Source: Paenibacillus alba
GTDB lineage: Bacteria; Bacillota; Bacilli; Paenibacillales; NBRC-103111
NCBI RefSeq assembly: GCF_013204855.1
Contig: NZ_JABMKZ010000002.1
Span: forward strand, 62,001-126,000
Reading direction: 5' to 3'
Length of the DNA stretch: 64,000 nucleotides
Under the pieces are notes generated by a model. The model was not told the origin of the DNA, did not search any database, and worked only from the letters and a program-made list of their open reading frames with translations. A program made the position numbers and the translations under genes. Positions within the stretch are counted from its first letter, which is position 1. Every line of letters starts with the position of its first letter. Positions 17,190-25,826 of this stretch are shown piece by piece.

Positions 17190-17396
17190 TGCATAATCGC
17201 ATAATTCCTGCGATTATGCATCTTTTTAGGTCATGGCATCACCAAAATCAATAAATTCCTGCAATTGTGCATGCTTTTGAAGCACTTTCTTGATTCCAAG
17301 CTGAAAACACCAAAAAAGCCTGCACAATTGACACAATTGCAGGCTTTCCCTCTTTTCACACCATTTCATTGAAGAAACCTGCACAATCGCAGGTTT
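17190..17396. repeat. family A intergenic repeat cluster (TGCACAATTGCAGG type)
   Basis: Four palindromic units based on CCTGCA-CAATTG-TGCAGG: 17190-17220 (perfect 12-base arms TGCATAATCGCA), about 17251-17268, 17315-17347 (AAAGCCTGCA arms) and 17375-17396 (AAACCTGC arms). They recur about every 60 bases. A second cluster of the same family lies at 42417-42600. Some units end in T-runs and could terminate transcription. No gene is present here. Confidence 0.7.
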
Positions 17397-17488
17397 TCAA
17401 AGTTTCAGATCAGAGAGATAGCCATATGGGCAGCAATTCCTTTATGATATCAACCCTTGGTGGTCCAAACTCTCATTCTCCCACATTC

Positions 17489-17719
17489 AAAGGGAACTAC
17501 GATCCGCTATACGAGCCAAAACGTCGTGATTTCATACCCAAAGGGAACTACGATCCGCTAAATCGCCGTTTTGAGCCCTAAATGGCACAATTTCCACGAA
17601 ATAGCGTATTGTAGTTCCCTCAGCTCTATTTATAGTGCAATTTCCCACAAATAGCGTACTGTAGTTCCTTCAGCTTTTTCCAGCGAATATTCCCATAAAC
17701 AGCGTACCGCAGTTCCTCC
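17489..17719. repeat. family B intergenic repeat cluster (GGGAACTACGATCCGCTA type)
   Basis: Five copies of a roughly 20-base motif. Two are direct (AAAGGGAACTACGATCCGCTA at 17489-17509 and 17540-17560) and three are inverted with variation (17601-17620, 17651-17669, 17700-17719). Starts are 51, 61, 50 and 49 bases apart. An open frame across the direct copies only reflects the repeat and is not a gene. Confidence 0.75.
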
Positions 17720-17788
17720 CAGCTTTATCACCCAAACGTTATGAGGCACAGCGATACTGTGAAGAAGTGCAGCGCCTTTTTGTAATAA

Positions 17789-18631
17789 CTAATAAGCGAT
17801 CAAAACTCCGCCTTCACCCGCATAAGTGCCAATGACAGTCCCCATGTTTGAGAAAAGCACATGCCGGAACGGGTACTTTTCCAGCAGTTGACCGAGGACT
17901 TCGCGGGCCCTTTCCTCGCAATTGCTATGTGCGACCGCGATGACATCTTTGTCGAAATCATGCACGGTTTCGCCCACTTTGGCGATCATCCGTTTCAAAG
18001 CTTGCTGCGTTCCGCGAATCTTCTCGATCACTTCGACAGAACCTTCGTCGCTCGCTTTCATGAGCAGCTTAATATTCAGCACGGAGGCGACAGCTCCACG
18101 AACACGATCAAGACGCCCGCCTTTTATTACATTTTCGAGAGTATCCAAAAAAAAGTAAGTGCCAGAAGTCTTAATCGAATTTCGAGTTTCTTCGACAATT
18201 TTCGCAAATGGGACATGCGCTTCTGCCATTTTAGCAGCTTTATACACCAGCACGCCAAGTCCCAAGGAAGCTGTCCTCGAATCTATTACTTCGATTTGGC
18301 CCGTATACCCAGACTCTAGCAAAAGCTCTTTGCCCATCACCGCATGATGATAGGTACTGCTGAGCGCAGACGAAAGACTGATAACAAGAATATCCTGATT
18401 AACCTCAACTTTCTCAAATTTATGAAAAAAATGGAGCGGAGACGGGCTGGATGTCTTAGGCAGCGTGCTCTCTACTTTCATTCTCGCATAAAATTCGCAA
18501 AGCTCCATCTGAGGGGACATGCACTCCTCTCCAAAGTGTACGGATAAGGGAACGATACTAATTCCAAGCTCATCTACCATCATTTGGGGAAGGTCGCAGC
18601 TGCTGTCAGTAATAATCTTGATTGTCGTCAT
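17789..18631 (-). CDS. DegV family fatty-acid-binding protein (FakB-like)
   Basis: A 280-residue DegV protein starting MTTIKIITDSSCDLP at ATG 18631; a GTG at 18640 is an alternative. Family signatures are ITDSSCDLP, IVPLSVHFGEE, PKTSSPSP (lipid carboxylate-binding serines), ISLSSALSST, VIDSRTASLGLG and ENVIKGGRLDRVRG. DegV/FakB proteins bind a fatty acid so that FakA can phosphorylate it for phospholipid synthesis. It follows 7 bases or so after a paralogue, and the pair likely differ in the chain they prefer. No fakA gene is nearby. Confidence 0.88.
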   Translation of the reverse strand: MTTIKIITDSSCDLPQMMVDELGISIVPLSVHFGEECMSPQMELCEFYARMKVESTLPKTSSPSPLHFFHKFEKVEVNQDILVISLSSALSSTYHHAVMGKELLLESGYTGQIEVIDSRTASLGLGVLVYKAAKMAEAHVPFAKIVEETRNSIKTSGTYFFLDTLENVIKGGRLDRVRGAVASVLNIKLLMKASDEGSVEVIEKIRGTQQALKRMIAKVGETVHDFDKDVIAVAHSNCEERAREVLGQLLEKYPFRHVLFSNMGTVIGTYAGEGGVLIAY

Positions 18632-18647
18632 GGAGTCCACTCATTTC

Positions 18648-19496
18648 TTATTTTTTGGCGAAAACAATACTTACTGTACGAGGGCCGCAATGGCTGGAAA
18701 CTACGCAACCGGTTTCAGTTACATAGACATGTTTCACCTTCGTATGCTGTTCGATCTGCTGTTTGACGAATGCGGCTTCTTCCGCTGCCAAAGAGTGTGT
18801 AATAAACAGAAATTCGTTATCCATGCTGTCTTTCTGCGCTAAAGCATTGTCCAAAAGCTGTCCCAGCGCTTTATTCCGTTTACCTCTTACTTTGTCCGTC
18901 ATGGTCATAGACCCGTCGATCACTTTAACGAGCGGCCTGATTTTCAGCAAACTGCCAAAGAAATGCTGAACACTTGAACATCTTCCACCTTTATGCAAAT
19001 ACTCCAATGTATCAATAATAAATTCAACTTCGATTTTAGCGGTGCTTTGTTCAATCATTTCACTGACTTCCTTGCTGTTCTTGCCTGCTAATGCGGCTTG
19101 TACAGCCTTCAAGACAAGAAGACCGATGCCAGTTGAAAGATTTCTGGAATCAATTACCGTTACCTTGCCATTCGGAAAACGATCAGCAGCGATTCTCGCA
19201 TTTTGTATGGTCGAGGACATGTCCGACGAAAGCCCGATATAGACAATGTCATCGCCGCTGTGGATGACGGGTTCGAAAGCCCTTTCGAAATCAGCGGGTG
19301 ACGGTGCTGCTGTTTTGGGCAGCTTTCCCGTCTGCTCTACCAAATGATAAAGTCTATCAGGTTTGATATTATGGCCATCCTTGAACGATTGATCATCAAA
19401 AATAACATAAAGAGGCACTATCTCGATTCCGTAGTTCTGAATTAATTCAGCACTTAAATCGCATGTGCTGTCTGTAAATATACGCACCTGAGACAT
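18648..19496 (-). CDS. DegV family fatty-acid-binding protein (FakB-like)
   Basis: A 282-residue paralogue of the following gene with FTDSTCDLSAEL, IVPLYVIFDDQ, PKTAAPSP, IGLSSDMSST, VIDSRNLSTGIG and LEYLHKGGRCSS. By eye the two are about one third identical. ATG 19496 is the first gene of the two-gene operon. Upstream lies a relic of a dehydrogenase gene. Expected role is fatty-acid binding for the FakA kinase in the cytoplasm; the fatty acid bound is unknown. Confidence 0.88.
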   Translation of the reverse strand: MSQVRIFTDSTCDLSAELIQNYGIEIVPLYVIFDDQSFKDGHNIKPDRLYHLVEQTGKLPKTAAPSPADFERAFEPVIHSGDDIVYIGLSSDMSSTIQNARIAADRFPNGKVTVIDSRNLSTGIGLLVLKAVQAALAGKNSKEVSEMIEQSTAKIEVEFIIDTLEYLHKGGRCSSVQHFFGSLLKIRPLVKVIDGSMTMTDKVRGKRNKALGQLLDNALAQKDSMDNEFLFITHSLAAEEAAFVKQQIEQHTKVKHVYVTETGCVVSSHCGPRTVSIVFAKK

Positions 19497-19609
19497 TGTG
19501 CTTCGACCGCCTTATTTAAACTGTTTTACGCGAAATGAAAACGCATTATATCTTGCAAGTTTGTCAGACCAGTATAATTGAAATACTAGAAAAGCTCAAT
19601 CCTGCAAAA

Positions 19610-19800
19610 TCAAGGAGAGTGGGCTCCTTCCAATTCGCCAACACGCCCGAATGGTGTGCGAGCAATAATTTCGGCCAAATAATCGGGATTCCCCAATATT
19701 TGCTCAGTTAAAGGCGTTTTGAAATACCAAGGTCCTGGCCTCTTCCGGCTCCTGTGACTAAAGCAATTTTATTATGCAGCTGAAATGAAGGTAAAAACAT
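19610..19800 (-). pseudogene. relic of a short-chain dehydrogenase/reductase gene
   Basis: From ATG 19800 the minus strand reads MFLPSFQLHNKIALVTGAGRG, the NAD-binding start of an SDR (TGxxxGxG), and then runs into a stop. In another frame the following DNA encodes GPWYFKTPLTEQILGNP and YLAEIIARTPFGRVGELEGA, the C-terminal part of the same family, and stops again at about 19610. About 150 middle residues, with the catalytic Ser-Tyr-Lys, and the extreme C-terminus are missing. This is a gene decayed by internal deletion, not a working enzyme. Confidence 0.8.
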
Positions 19801-19858
19801 ATGGGCGTCGTCTAATCTATTAGGTAGTAGGAAATATCAATCAGAAAGAAGGTACATC

Positions 19859-20491
19859 ATGGAATATTCCATTCAAGAAGAAAAAGCTAATGCCATCAGC
19901 CATGGCGTAGGGGTGCTGCTGAGCATTGTTGCTCTAATTATGTTAATCATCCAAGCTAGCCTGCATGGCAATGCTTGGCATATTGTAAGCTTCAGCATTT
20001 TTGGAACTGCGCTGGTTGTCCTTTATACTTGTTCTACCTTGCTTCACAGCATAACCAAACCTCGCCTGAAGGATATCTTTGAAATTCTGGACCATTCGGC
20101 TATCTATTTATTAATCGCTGGAAGCTATACGCCCTATCTGCTCGTCACTTTAAGAGGGCCTTTGGGATGGTCTTTTTTCGGCATTATATGGGGGCTGGCG
20201 CTTGTAGGCATTGTATTGAAAATATTCTATGTCAAACGATTCATCCTGATTTCGACGCTCTGTTATATTCTTATGGGGTGGTTAATCGTTATAGCCTTCA
20301 AGCCCTTATACACTCATCTGCCTTTAGGCGGCATTGTTTGGCTGGTCGTCGGCGGTCTGCTGTATACGTTCGGATCCATCTTCTATGTATGGCGGCGCGT
20401 CCCTTATCACCATGCCATTTGGCATGTGTTCGTGTTGGCTGGCAGCGCCTGTCATTTCTTCTCCGTATTTGGATATGTCATCGCATCTTGA
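19859..20491 (+). CDS. hemolysin III / PAQR-type membrane protein
   Basis: A 210-residue integral membrane protein with about seven hydrophobic segments. It holds the family's conserved residues EKANAISHGVG near the N-terminus, STLLHS, LDHSAIYLLIAGSYTP and the C-terminal HAIWHVFVLAGSACHFFSV. The histidines and the aspartate form the metal site of PAQR proteins. Bacterial members (YqfA/TrhA type) affect membrane lipid and energy state; hemolytic activity is not established for most of them. Its stop abuts the stop of the convergent lipase gene with no intervening base. Confidence 0.87.
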   Translation: MEYSIQEEKANAISHGVGVLLSIVALIMLIIQASLHGNAWHIVSFSIFGTALVVLYTCSTLLHSITKPRLKDIFEILDHSAIYLLIAGSYTPYLLVTLRGPLGWSFFGIIWGLALVGIVLKIFYVKRFILISTLCYILMGWLIVIAFKPLYTHLPLGGIVWLVVGGLLYTFGSIFYVWRRVPYHHAIWHVFVLAGSACHFFSVFGYVIAS

Positions 20492-21148
20492 TTAATGAAC
20501 TAATTGCTGCAGTTGATGAAGGGAGAATGCCTTCTCCACTTGTCGAGCCAACTCATCATAGCCTTGTTCGTTGGGATGGATGGCATCTTCAGAAATATAG
20601 CGGCTATCCTGCCCAACGAAGGCATCATACACCTGAACAATATGAACATGCGGCTGCTCCAGCTTGCGCAGAAACAAATTAAAGCGCTGTACCCAATAAG
20701 CGGCATCCGGCACCTGCGGCAGCGGGTTATATAAGCCAATTAAAGCGACCAAATAAGGGTTGTCAATGCCTTTTCGCAGTTCCTCTATTTGCAGCAGCAG
20801 TTTTTTGTAATTGGATTCGTACGTTTGCAGGGCAGACTTTAAGAACAGAGCATCACCTTGGTAAAAGAACGGGATCGCCGCTTGGATCAAATCATTTCCT
20901 CCAGCTGTAATCGTAATGAGATCCGCTTCTTGAACGTCCTTCTGGAGGGATGGATCGGATTCAAGCGTCTCCAGCAGTTCACTCGTCGTGGCACCGTTTT
21001 TGCCAGCGTGTTTCAAGTGAACAGGAACATTCAGCAATCTTTCCACCTTCTGCCGATAGATAGACACGAATCCATGACCTTCCGGGGCTCCAAAACCTAC
21101 GGTTAGTGAATCGCCAAATGCCAAATAATTGATCATCGTCTTTACCAT
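20492..21148 (-). CDS. SGNH/GDSL-type lipase or esterase
   Basis: A 218-residue SGNH hydrolase with all blocks: FGDSLTVGFG (Ser nucleophile, residues about 12-21), a block II glycine in KNGATTS, TAGGNDL (block III Asn) and DAIHPNEQGY (catalytic Asp and His) near 190. No signal peptide is evident, so it is probably intracellular or released by another route. Bacillus YpmR is a similar type. The start is ATG 21148 after GGAGAGG. Substrate is unknown, probably short-chain esters or lipids. Confidence 0.87.
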   Translation of the reverse strand: MVKTMINYLAFGDSLTVGFGAPEGHGFVSIYRQKVERLLNVPVHLKHAGKNGATTSELLETLESDPSLQKDVQEADLITITAGGNDLIQAAIPFFYQGDALFLKSALQTYESNYKKLLLQIEELRKGIDNPYLVALIGLYNPLPQVPDAAYWVQRFNLFLRKLEQPHVHIVQVYDAFVGQDSRYISEDAIHPNEQGYDELARQVEKAFSLHQLQQLVH

Positions 21149-21241
21149 TCCTATCCTCTCCCTAAAGCCTGGCGTAGGATAGTATATGCGTCAGCGCCCA
21201 GTTTGGGAAGGGACACTCACACCGGTCTTTCACAAGTTTTT

Positions 21242-21604
21242 TTATACGTTTACATGCTGCTTCATATAAGCTTCGATCTGGGCTTTCTCAGAGAACGTGA
21301 ATTGAAATTCACAGTCACAGCCTTCATCATGAAGAACGATTTGCACAATCTCTCCAGCCAAATTACATATGACAAGAACTGAAGGATCTATCAATTCCTC
21401 CGGAAATACTTCGCCATCCGCCTCATGAATACCTAGGAAAAAATCCTGCCACTGCCCTCTTAGCTCTGATTCTGTAAAAGATAATGTAAAGCGATGTTCG
21501 ACATGCTCGTCTCCATATTTCATCATTTCGGTTTCCCCCTGAACAGTTAAAAGAAATTCTTCCCCATTGTAACCCAGCGGATTGGAAAGTGGTAGTTTGC
21601 TCAC
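21242..21604 (-). CDS. hypothetical protein
   Basis: A protein of up to 120 residues, mostly beta strand with many acidic and aromatic residues and a DEGCDCEFQF segment. I do not recognise the family. The frame opens at GTG 21604, which has a poor ribosome binding site. ATG 21526 follows GGGGGA at a good distance and would give 94 residues, but the region between reads like protein. It is divergent from the amidohydrolase gene. Confidence 0.5.
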   Translation of the reverse strand: MSKLPLSNPLGYNGEEFLLTVQGETEMMKYGDEHVEHRFTLSFTESELRGQWQDFFLGIHEADGEVFPEELIDPSVLVICNLAGEIVQIVLHDEGCDCEFQFTFSEKAQIEAYMKQHVNV

Positions 21605-21657
21605 CTTTATACTACAATAGAGCTAAGAACCAATTCCATAAAGGGGCTAATCAACGT

Positions 21658-22824
21658 ATGAAATCCACCATTACACAAACCATTGACCATAACGCAGACC
21701 GCTTCAAAGCGATCTCCGCCTATATTGGGGCAAACCCAGAGCTGGGACATGAAGAATTTCTCGCCTCAGCGCGATTGACTGAAAAATTAGCCTTTCATGG
21801 CTTCCATATCGAACGCGGTGTGCTGGATATCCCCACTTCTTTCATTGCGACCTATGATTCAGGGAAACCTGGACCTGTCGTTGCTTTCTTAGCGGAATAC
21901 GACGCTTTACCTGACTTGGGTCATGCTTGCGGCCATCACCTGATCTGCATGATGAGCTTAGGCGCTGCAATTGGACTGAAATCCGTCCTCTCCGAAACAG
22001 GAGGAAGCATTCGCGTTTATGGCACTCCTGCCGAGGAAACCAAAGGCGCCAAAGTGCCGATGGCCGCAGCCGGACTCTTCAAAGACGTCGATATCGCCTT
22101 GATGGCACATCCCTACTACACCTACGAAAAATCAGGTGAATCACTAGCTATGGATGCCATTCAATACGAATTCTTCGGCCGCTCCTCCCATGCTGCTGCA
22201 CAGCCTTATGAAGGCATTAACGCCTTAGATGCTGTTCTACAGCTATTCAATTCGATCAATGCCCTGCGCCAACAAGTCAAATCGGACGCGCGTATTCACG
22301 GTATTATCAGCGAAGGCGGCAAGGCTCCGAATATTATCCCGGATTATGCGGTCGCCCAATTCTACGTTCGTTCGGCTTCCCGCACGTATACCAACGAGCT
22401 CGTGCAGAAAGTCCTGAACTGCGCAGAAGGCGCTGCTCTGCAAACCGGCTGCACCCTCAAAACGTCCTTCTATGAATATTCCTATGATGAGCTCAAAACG
22501 AATGAAGCCTTATCGGATGTGTTCAATCATCAATTAGTCGAATTGGGCATTCAACCTGATGAAATCGAAGTGGGCAAAGATCATGGTTCCCTTGATTTAG
22601 GCAATGTATCAACCCAATGCCCGACGATCCATCCTTTTGTCAAGGTCGTGAATGAGAAGCATTTGCTCCATACCAAGGAATTCCGTGACCTTGCGATGCA
22701 GGAAACCGCGCTGAACGCGATGATTTTCACATCCAAAGCACTTGCGTATACCGCTTATGAGGTGCTCAGCAGCCCAGCTTTATTAAATAAGATCAAAGCG
22801 GAGTTCGCCGCGGAGAACAAGTAA
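21658..22824 (+). CDS. M20 family amidohydrolase (AbgB/aminoacylase type)
   Basis: A 388-residue peptidase of the M20D type. ELGHEEF near residue 24, AEYDALPDLGHACGHHLI near 80-97 (metal-binding His and catalytic Asp), GTPAEETKGAKVP (Glu ligand), HAAAQPYEGINALDA in the dimerisation lid and the C-terminal DHGSLDLGNVS. Enzymes of this group remove acyl or aminobenzoyl groups from amino acids and small peptides. The start is ATG 21658 after AAAGGGG. The gene is followed by a terminator hairpin at 22839. Confidence 0.87.
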   Translation: MKSTITQTIDHNADRFKAISAYIGANPELGHEEFLASARLTEKLAFHGFHIERGVLDIPTSFIATYDSGKPGPVVAFLAEYDALPDLGHACGHHLICMMSLGAAIGLKSVLSETGGSIRVYGTPAEETKGAKVPMAAAGLFKDVDIALMAHPYYTYEKSGESLAMDAIQYEFFGRSSHAAAQPYEGINALDAVLQLFNSINALRQQVKSDARIHGIISEGGKAPNIIPDYAVAQFYVRSASRTYTNELVQKVLNCAEGAALQTGCTLKTSFYEYSYDELKTNEALSDVFNHQLVELGIQPDEIEVGKDHGSLDLGNVSTQCPTIHPFVKVVNEKHLLHTKEFRDLAMQETALNAMIFTSKALAYTAYEVLSSPALLNKIKAEFAAENK

Positions 22825-22838
22825 ACATATATGCCCTT

Positions 22839-22892
22839 GCAGCCACATGGTTATAAGCTAATCACTCCGAACCTTTGTGGCTGCTTGTCTTT
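22839..22892 (+). terminator. terminator after the amidohydrolase gene
   Basis: GCAGCCACA (22839-22847) pairs with TGTGGCTGC (22876-22884), followed by TTGTCTTTT. The hairpin may also serve the convergent MFS gene. Confidence 0.65.
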
Positions 22893-24187
22893 TAGGAGCT
22901 CAGCGTTTCAGTTGAAGCAGCATAGTTGGCCTCCGCTTTCATTTTACGTGCCTCAAGCTGCGGCAGAATCCAATAGAACATGGCCATCCCGATGAATCCG
23001 CTTAGCGCAATCAGCGAAGCCATCATCCACGATGACAGCCATCCCCCAACAATAACGCTAAATCCGCAGAGCAGCGTAGCCCCTTTGTACACCATCCCAT
23101 ACAAAGCCATATAGGAGCTCCTTGCATGATCCGGCGCAATATTGCCGAGGTATGCTTGCTTAATTGGCACATACATCAACTCGCCAACGGTGGCAATGAA
23201 CATTGAAATCAAGAGCAAGCCTGGTTGGTTGCTGTACGCCAAGTAACTGTAGCCTGCGATATAACACGTATAACCGATAAACAACACCCGGCTGTCCGAG
23301 AAACGCTTCATGATATACCCCACCACCACAGAAAGCACGACGACCAGAACGGTATTTTCCGTACGGATGAAGCCCAGCATTTCCAAACCATCAACAGACC
23401 AAGAAGACTTAATCCAAGTAAGGAATGGCGCAGCAACCATCTCTTTCTCCAGCCTTATGCCGACATAGTTGCCGAGATGAAATTCAACCGACACCAACAA
23501 TAACGAGGCTAGCGTGAAAATAATAAATGTCCGATCACGGAACACCATGCGGTAGTTCGCCCATATTGACTGTTTATTTCTTGCCACACCTTCTTGGCCC
23601 TGCGTTATTTGCGGTTGGAAAACTTCATCAATAAAGAAATAGGTCACGATAAGTGAGATTAGACCCGTTATAAATAAACCAATAAACAGTTCAAATAAAT
23701 ACGATTTGAATAAAAAAGCCCCTGCTATCCCGGCAATTGCAAAAGATAAATTGTTCATCCAGTACATGATGGCATACATGAATTTCCGAACTTCTGGAGC
23801 GGTTACATCCAGCAGCATCGCTTCGTTCGCCGGCCCGTGGACGCCCCAAAACATACTTACGAAGATCATTAGTACGAATGTCAGCCACGGGGAAGACAAC
23901 CATGGGGAATTGGCCATAGCCATGCCAAGGAAACAAAGCATCCATCCGATCTCTGCGGTAATTAAAAGCTTTTTACGTCCAATACGATCCGCATAATAAC
24001 CACCAATCATCCCTGCTGCGATTCCCGATAGAATGCCAATAATAACAACAAGCCCTGCAGTCGTATTTCCTAATTTGCCTGAAAAATAAATCGACATAAA
24101 TGGAAGCACCATATTGTTGGCAGTACCGGATAAAAAAGAGAGTCCGATTCTTAATTTGACATTATGATGAAAATCACGAAACCTCAC
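22892..24187 (-). CDS. MFS transporter
   Basis: A 431-residue membrane protein with about 12 hydrophobic segments. The loop between helices 2 and 3 carries GGYYADRIGRKKLL, the major facilitator signature, and a weaker counterpart appears in the second half. It resembles drug-efflux-type (DHA1) MFS proteins of Bacillales. A signature GPANEAMLLD lies in helix 4-5. The substrate cannot be inferred. It stands alone, with a DMT-type exporter gene in the same direction upstream. Confidence 0.83.
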   Translation of the reverse strand: MRFRDFHHNVKLRIGLSFLSGTANNMVLPFMSIYFSGKLGNTTAGLVVIIGILSGIAAGMIGGYYADRIGRKKLLITAEIGWMLCFLGMAMANSPWLSSPWLTFVLMIFVSMFWGVHGPANEAMLLDVTAPEVRKFMYAIMYWMNNLSFAIAGIAGAFLFKSYLFELFIGLFITGLISLIVTYFFIDEVFQPQITQGQEGVARNKQSIWANYRMVFRDRTFIIFTLASLLLVSVEFHLGNYVGIRLEKEMVAAPFLTWIKSSWSVDGLEMLGFIRTENTVLVVVLSVVVGYIMKRFSDSRVLFIGYTCYIAGYSYLAYSNQPGLLLISMFIATVGELMYVPIKQAYLGNIAPDHARSSYMALYGMVYKGATLLCGFSVIVGGWLSSWMMASLIALSGFIGMAMFYWILPQLEARKMKAEANYAASTETLSS

Positions 24188-24264
24188 TTCATCCCCTCCG
24201 AGTAGAAAAGCTTGATGCTTTACGTTCGCCTTTTTAACCTAAGTTCAATTAATAATTAAAAAAA

Positions 24265-25146
24265 TCACTGTTTTTCATTGCTGCGCAAGAACATGCCAAC
24301 CCCTACTAACAAAAGGCATCCGGCCAACAATTGGAACGTTGTAATCGTTTCTCCCAGTATAAAATAGGCCAGTAATGAAGCCCCTAGCGGCTCTCCCAAT
24401 ACAGTCATCGAAACCGACGACGCATTCATATATTTCAAGAGCCAATTGAAAACATAATGTCCGAATACCGTCGGAACAATCGCTAAGAGCAGAAAAACTC
24501 CCCACTCCTTGGGCGCATACGCAAAAAAAGAAACACCCGTAAACAGATTGGTGATCGCCAGAACCAAACCGGCAAACAAAAAAACAAAAAAGCTGTAAAC
24601 AAACGCCGAAATGTGCTCTCTTAAGCTTTTGCCCAAAAGCATGTGCAAAGCAACTGCAAGCGTTCCAACGAGAGAAAGCAGGTCCCCTTTCAGCGCGTTT
24701 CCTGAGAATTGAAAATCTCCCCAGCCAATGCAAACAGCGCCAACAATAGCCACACACATCGCCATTAAAGCCGCACGGCTTGTCTTTTGTCCGTAGAGAA
24801 GGAACGCTCCCAGCAGCACACAAATCGGCTCTAAGGTTAAAATGGCGGTTGAGCTTGCGACCGTTGTGAAGCGAAGGGAATCCATCCAAAATAAGAAATG
24901 CAAGCCAAGCGCAATGCCGGATATCGCTGTCCGCAGCCAGTCTTTCAGGCGGATTCTAGCAATCTCGTGTCTGTAATTCCATAGAAATGGCAGCATTAAT
25001 ACGTTCGTCATCAGGAGTCGATACATCGCGATAACAGAAGCTGGCGCATCCGACCATCTGACGAAAATAGATGAAAATGAGATGGCAATTATACCAATGA
25101 GAAGAAACATAGGAATCGGAACTTTGGTTTTGTTCATAGCATTCAT
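24265..25146 (-). CDS. EamA/DMT superfamily transporter
   Basis: A 293-residue membrane protein of ten hydrophobic segments made of two EamA repeats; the second begins near FSGNALKGDLLSLVGTLAVA. The segments WSDAPASVIAMYRLL and LEPICVLLGAFLLYGQK are typical of this family. The start is ATG 25146, 9 bases after AAGGAG; the frame runs on to 25236 but that extension is unlikely. Members export amino acids, nucleosides or drugs; the substrate here is unknown. Confidence 0.83.
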   Translation of the reverse strand: MNAMNKTKVPIPMFLLIGIIAISFSSIFVRWSDAPASVIAMYRLLMTNVLMLPFLWNYRHEIARIRLKDWLRTAISGIALGLHFLFWMDSLRFTTVASSTAILTLEPICVLLGAFLLYGQKTSRAALMAMCVAIVGAVCIGWGDFQFSGNALKGDLLSLVGTLAVALHMLLGKSLREHISAFVYSFFVFLFAGLVLAITNLFTGVSFFAYAPKEWGVFLLLAIVPTVFGHYVFNWLLKYMNASSVSMTVLGEPLGASLLAYFILGETITTFQLLAGCLLLVGVGMFLRSNEKQ

Positions 25147-25257
25147 GTTGAGTAACTCCTTGCTGTGTAAATGACCTTGTTGGTGCCTCAATAAGTATAT
25201 AGGAGGAAGATCGGCTTGCCAATCCTTTTTAAACATCGTTCAATTCATTGTTCATAT

Positions 25258-25308
25258 AAAAAAAGCCCTTAAAGTCTGCCGTTTCTTCCCCGGCAGCTTT
25301 AAAGGCTT
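25258..25308 (-). terminator. intrinsic terminator after ytxJ
   Basis: AGCCCTTAAAGTCTGCCG (25264-25281) pairs with CGGCAGCTTTAAAGGCTT (25291-25308). On the minus strand it is followed by about seven T residues. Confidence 0.85.
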
Positions 25309-25328
25309 CACAATTGTCAAAAGTAAAA

Positions 25329-25670
25329 TTAATCTAAAACAGCAGTAATATGTTTGTTCGTAACGGACCAATGCGATGTGTTCCAGATGGACTCTTTATC
25401 TTTGAAATAAAGAATTTGCGGTGAGGCATGCTTAATGCCAAGATCTTCGGCAATTTGGTTGGAAACTGGACGAGATTCGATCACTTTAACCAAGAAATAG
25501 TCGACATCGCCGTTTGGCTTGCCAGACAAGTACTCCTCGTATTCATCAAGCGCGCTTGCGCTTACTGGACATGTTGTACTGTGTTTAAGCACGACTGCTG
25601 GTTTCTCCGAGGAGCGATCCAGAACGGCCTGCCATTCTTCTACTGTAGTTAATTCTTTCCAAGCTGACAT
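25329..25670 (-). CDS. ytxJ: YtxJ/BrxC-type bacillithiol redox protein
   Basis: A 113-residue thioredoxin-fold protein with a single active-site cysteine in HSTTCPVSASA near residue 29, followed by PVSNQIAEDLGIKHASPQILYF, the cis-proline segment. This is the monothiol bacilliredoxin BrxC/YtxJ, which removes bacillithiol from oxidised proteins. ATG 25670 is chosen because GGGAG lies 9 bases upstream; ATG 25685 is the alternative. The gene has its own promoter and palindrome (25698-25747) and a terminator. Its presence implies that the cell makes bacillithiol. Confidence 0.88.
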   Translation of the reverse strand: MSAWKELTTVEEWQAVLDRSSEKPAVVLKHSTTCPVSASALDEYEEYLSGKPNGDVDYFLVKVIESRPVSNQIAEDLGIKHASPQILYFKDKESIWNTSHWSVTNKHITAVLD

Positions 25671-25697
25671 ATGAACATCTCCCATTCGATTAAAATC

Positions 25698-25747
25698 ATT
25701 CTTATTTAGATAAGAATAATTATAAAGTAACCAACCTGTATATGCAA
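25698..25747 (-). promoter_or_regulatory. ytxJ promoter with palindromic operator
   Basis: On the minus strand: -35 TTGCAT (25747-25742), 17-base spacer, -10 TATAAT (25724-25719). Immediately downstream is the perfect inverted repeat ATTCTTAT-TTAG-ATAAGAAT (25698-25717), placed where a repressor would block the start of transcription. Confidence 0.65.
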
Positions 25748-25778
25748 ATCACAGAACTCGCATCCCTCTATCGCTTAC

Positions 25779-25787
25779 TGGTATAAT
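25779..25787 (+). promoter_or_regulatory. extended -10 promoter of the Tat-exported phosphoesterase
   Basis: TGGTATAAT is an extended -10 about 40 bases before the start codon at 25827. No clear -35 is visible, as is usual for extended -10 promoters. Confidence 0.55.
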
Positions 25788-25826
25788 TATGAAGTAACGC
25801 TATATTCATCCGGTCAGGAGGAACTT

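Noticed and set aside
17369..17581. 70-codon plus-strand frame with repeated KGNYDPL
   Set aside because: It only translates the family B DNA repeats, has no ribosome binding site, and the other repeat copies are inverted, so it is not a gene.
17190..17719. possible CRISPR array because of regular spacing
   Set aside because: Repeats are imperfect, change orientation and are palindromic, spacers are not unique in a CRISPR sense, and no cas gene is present.
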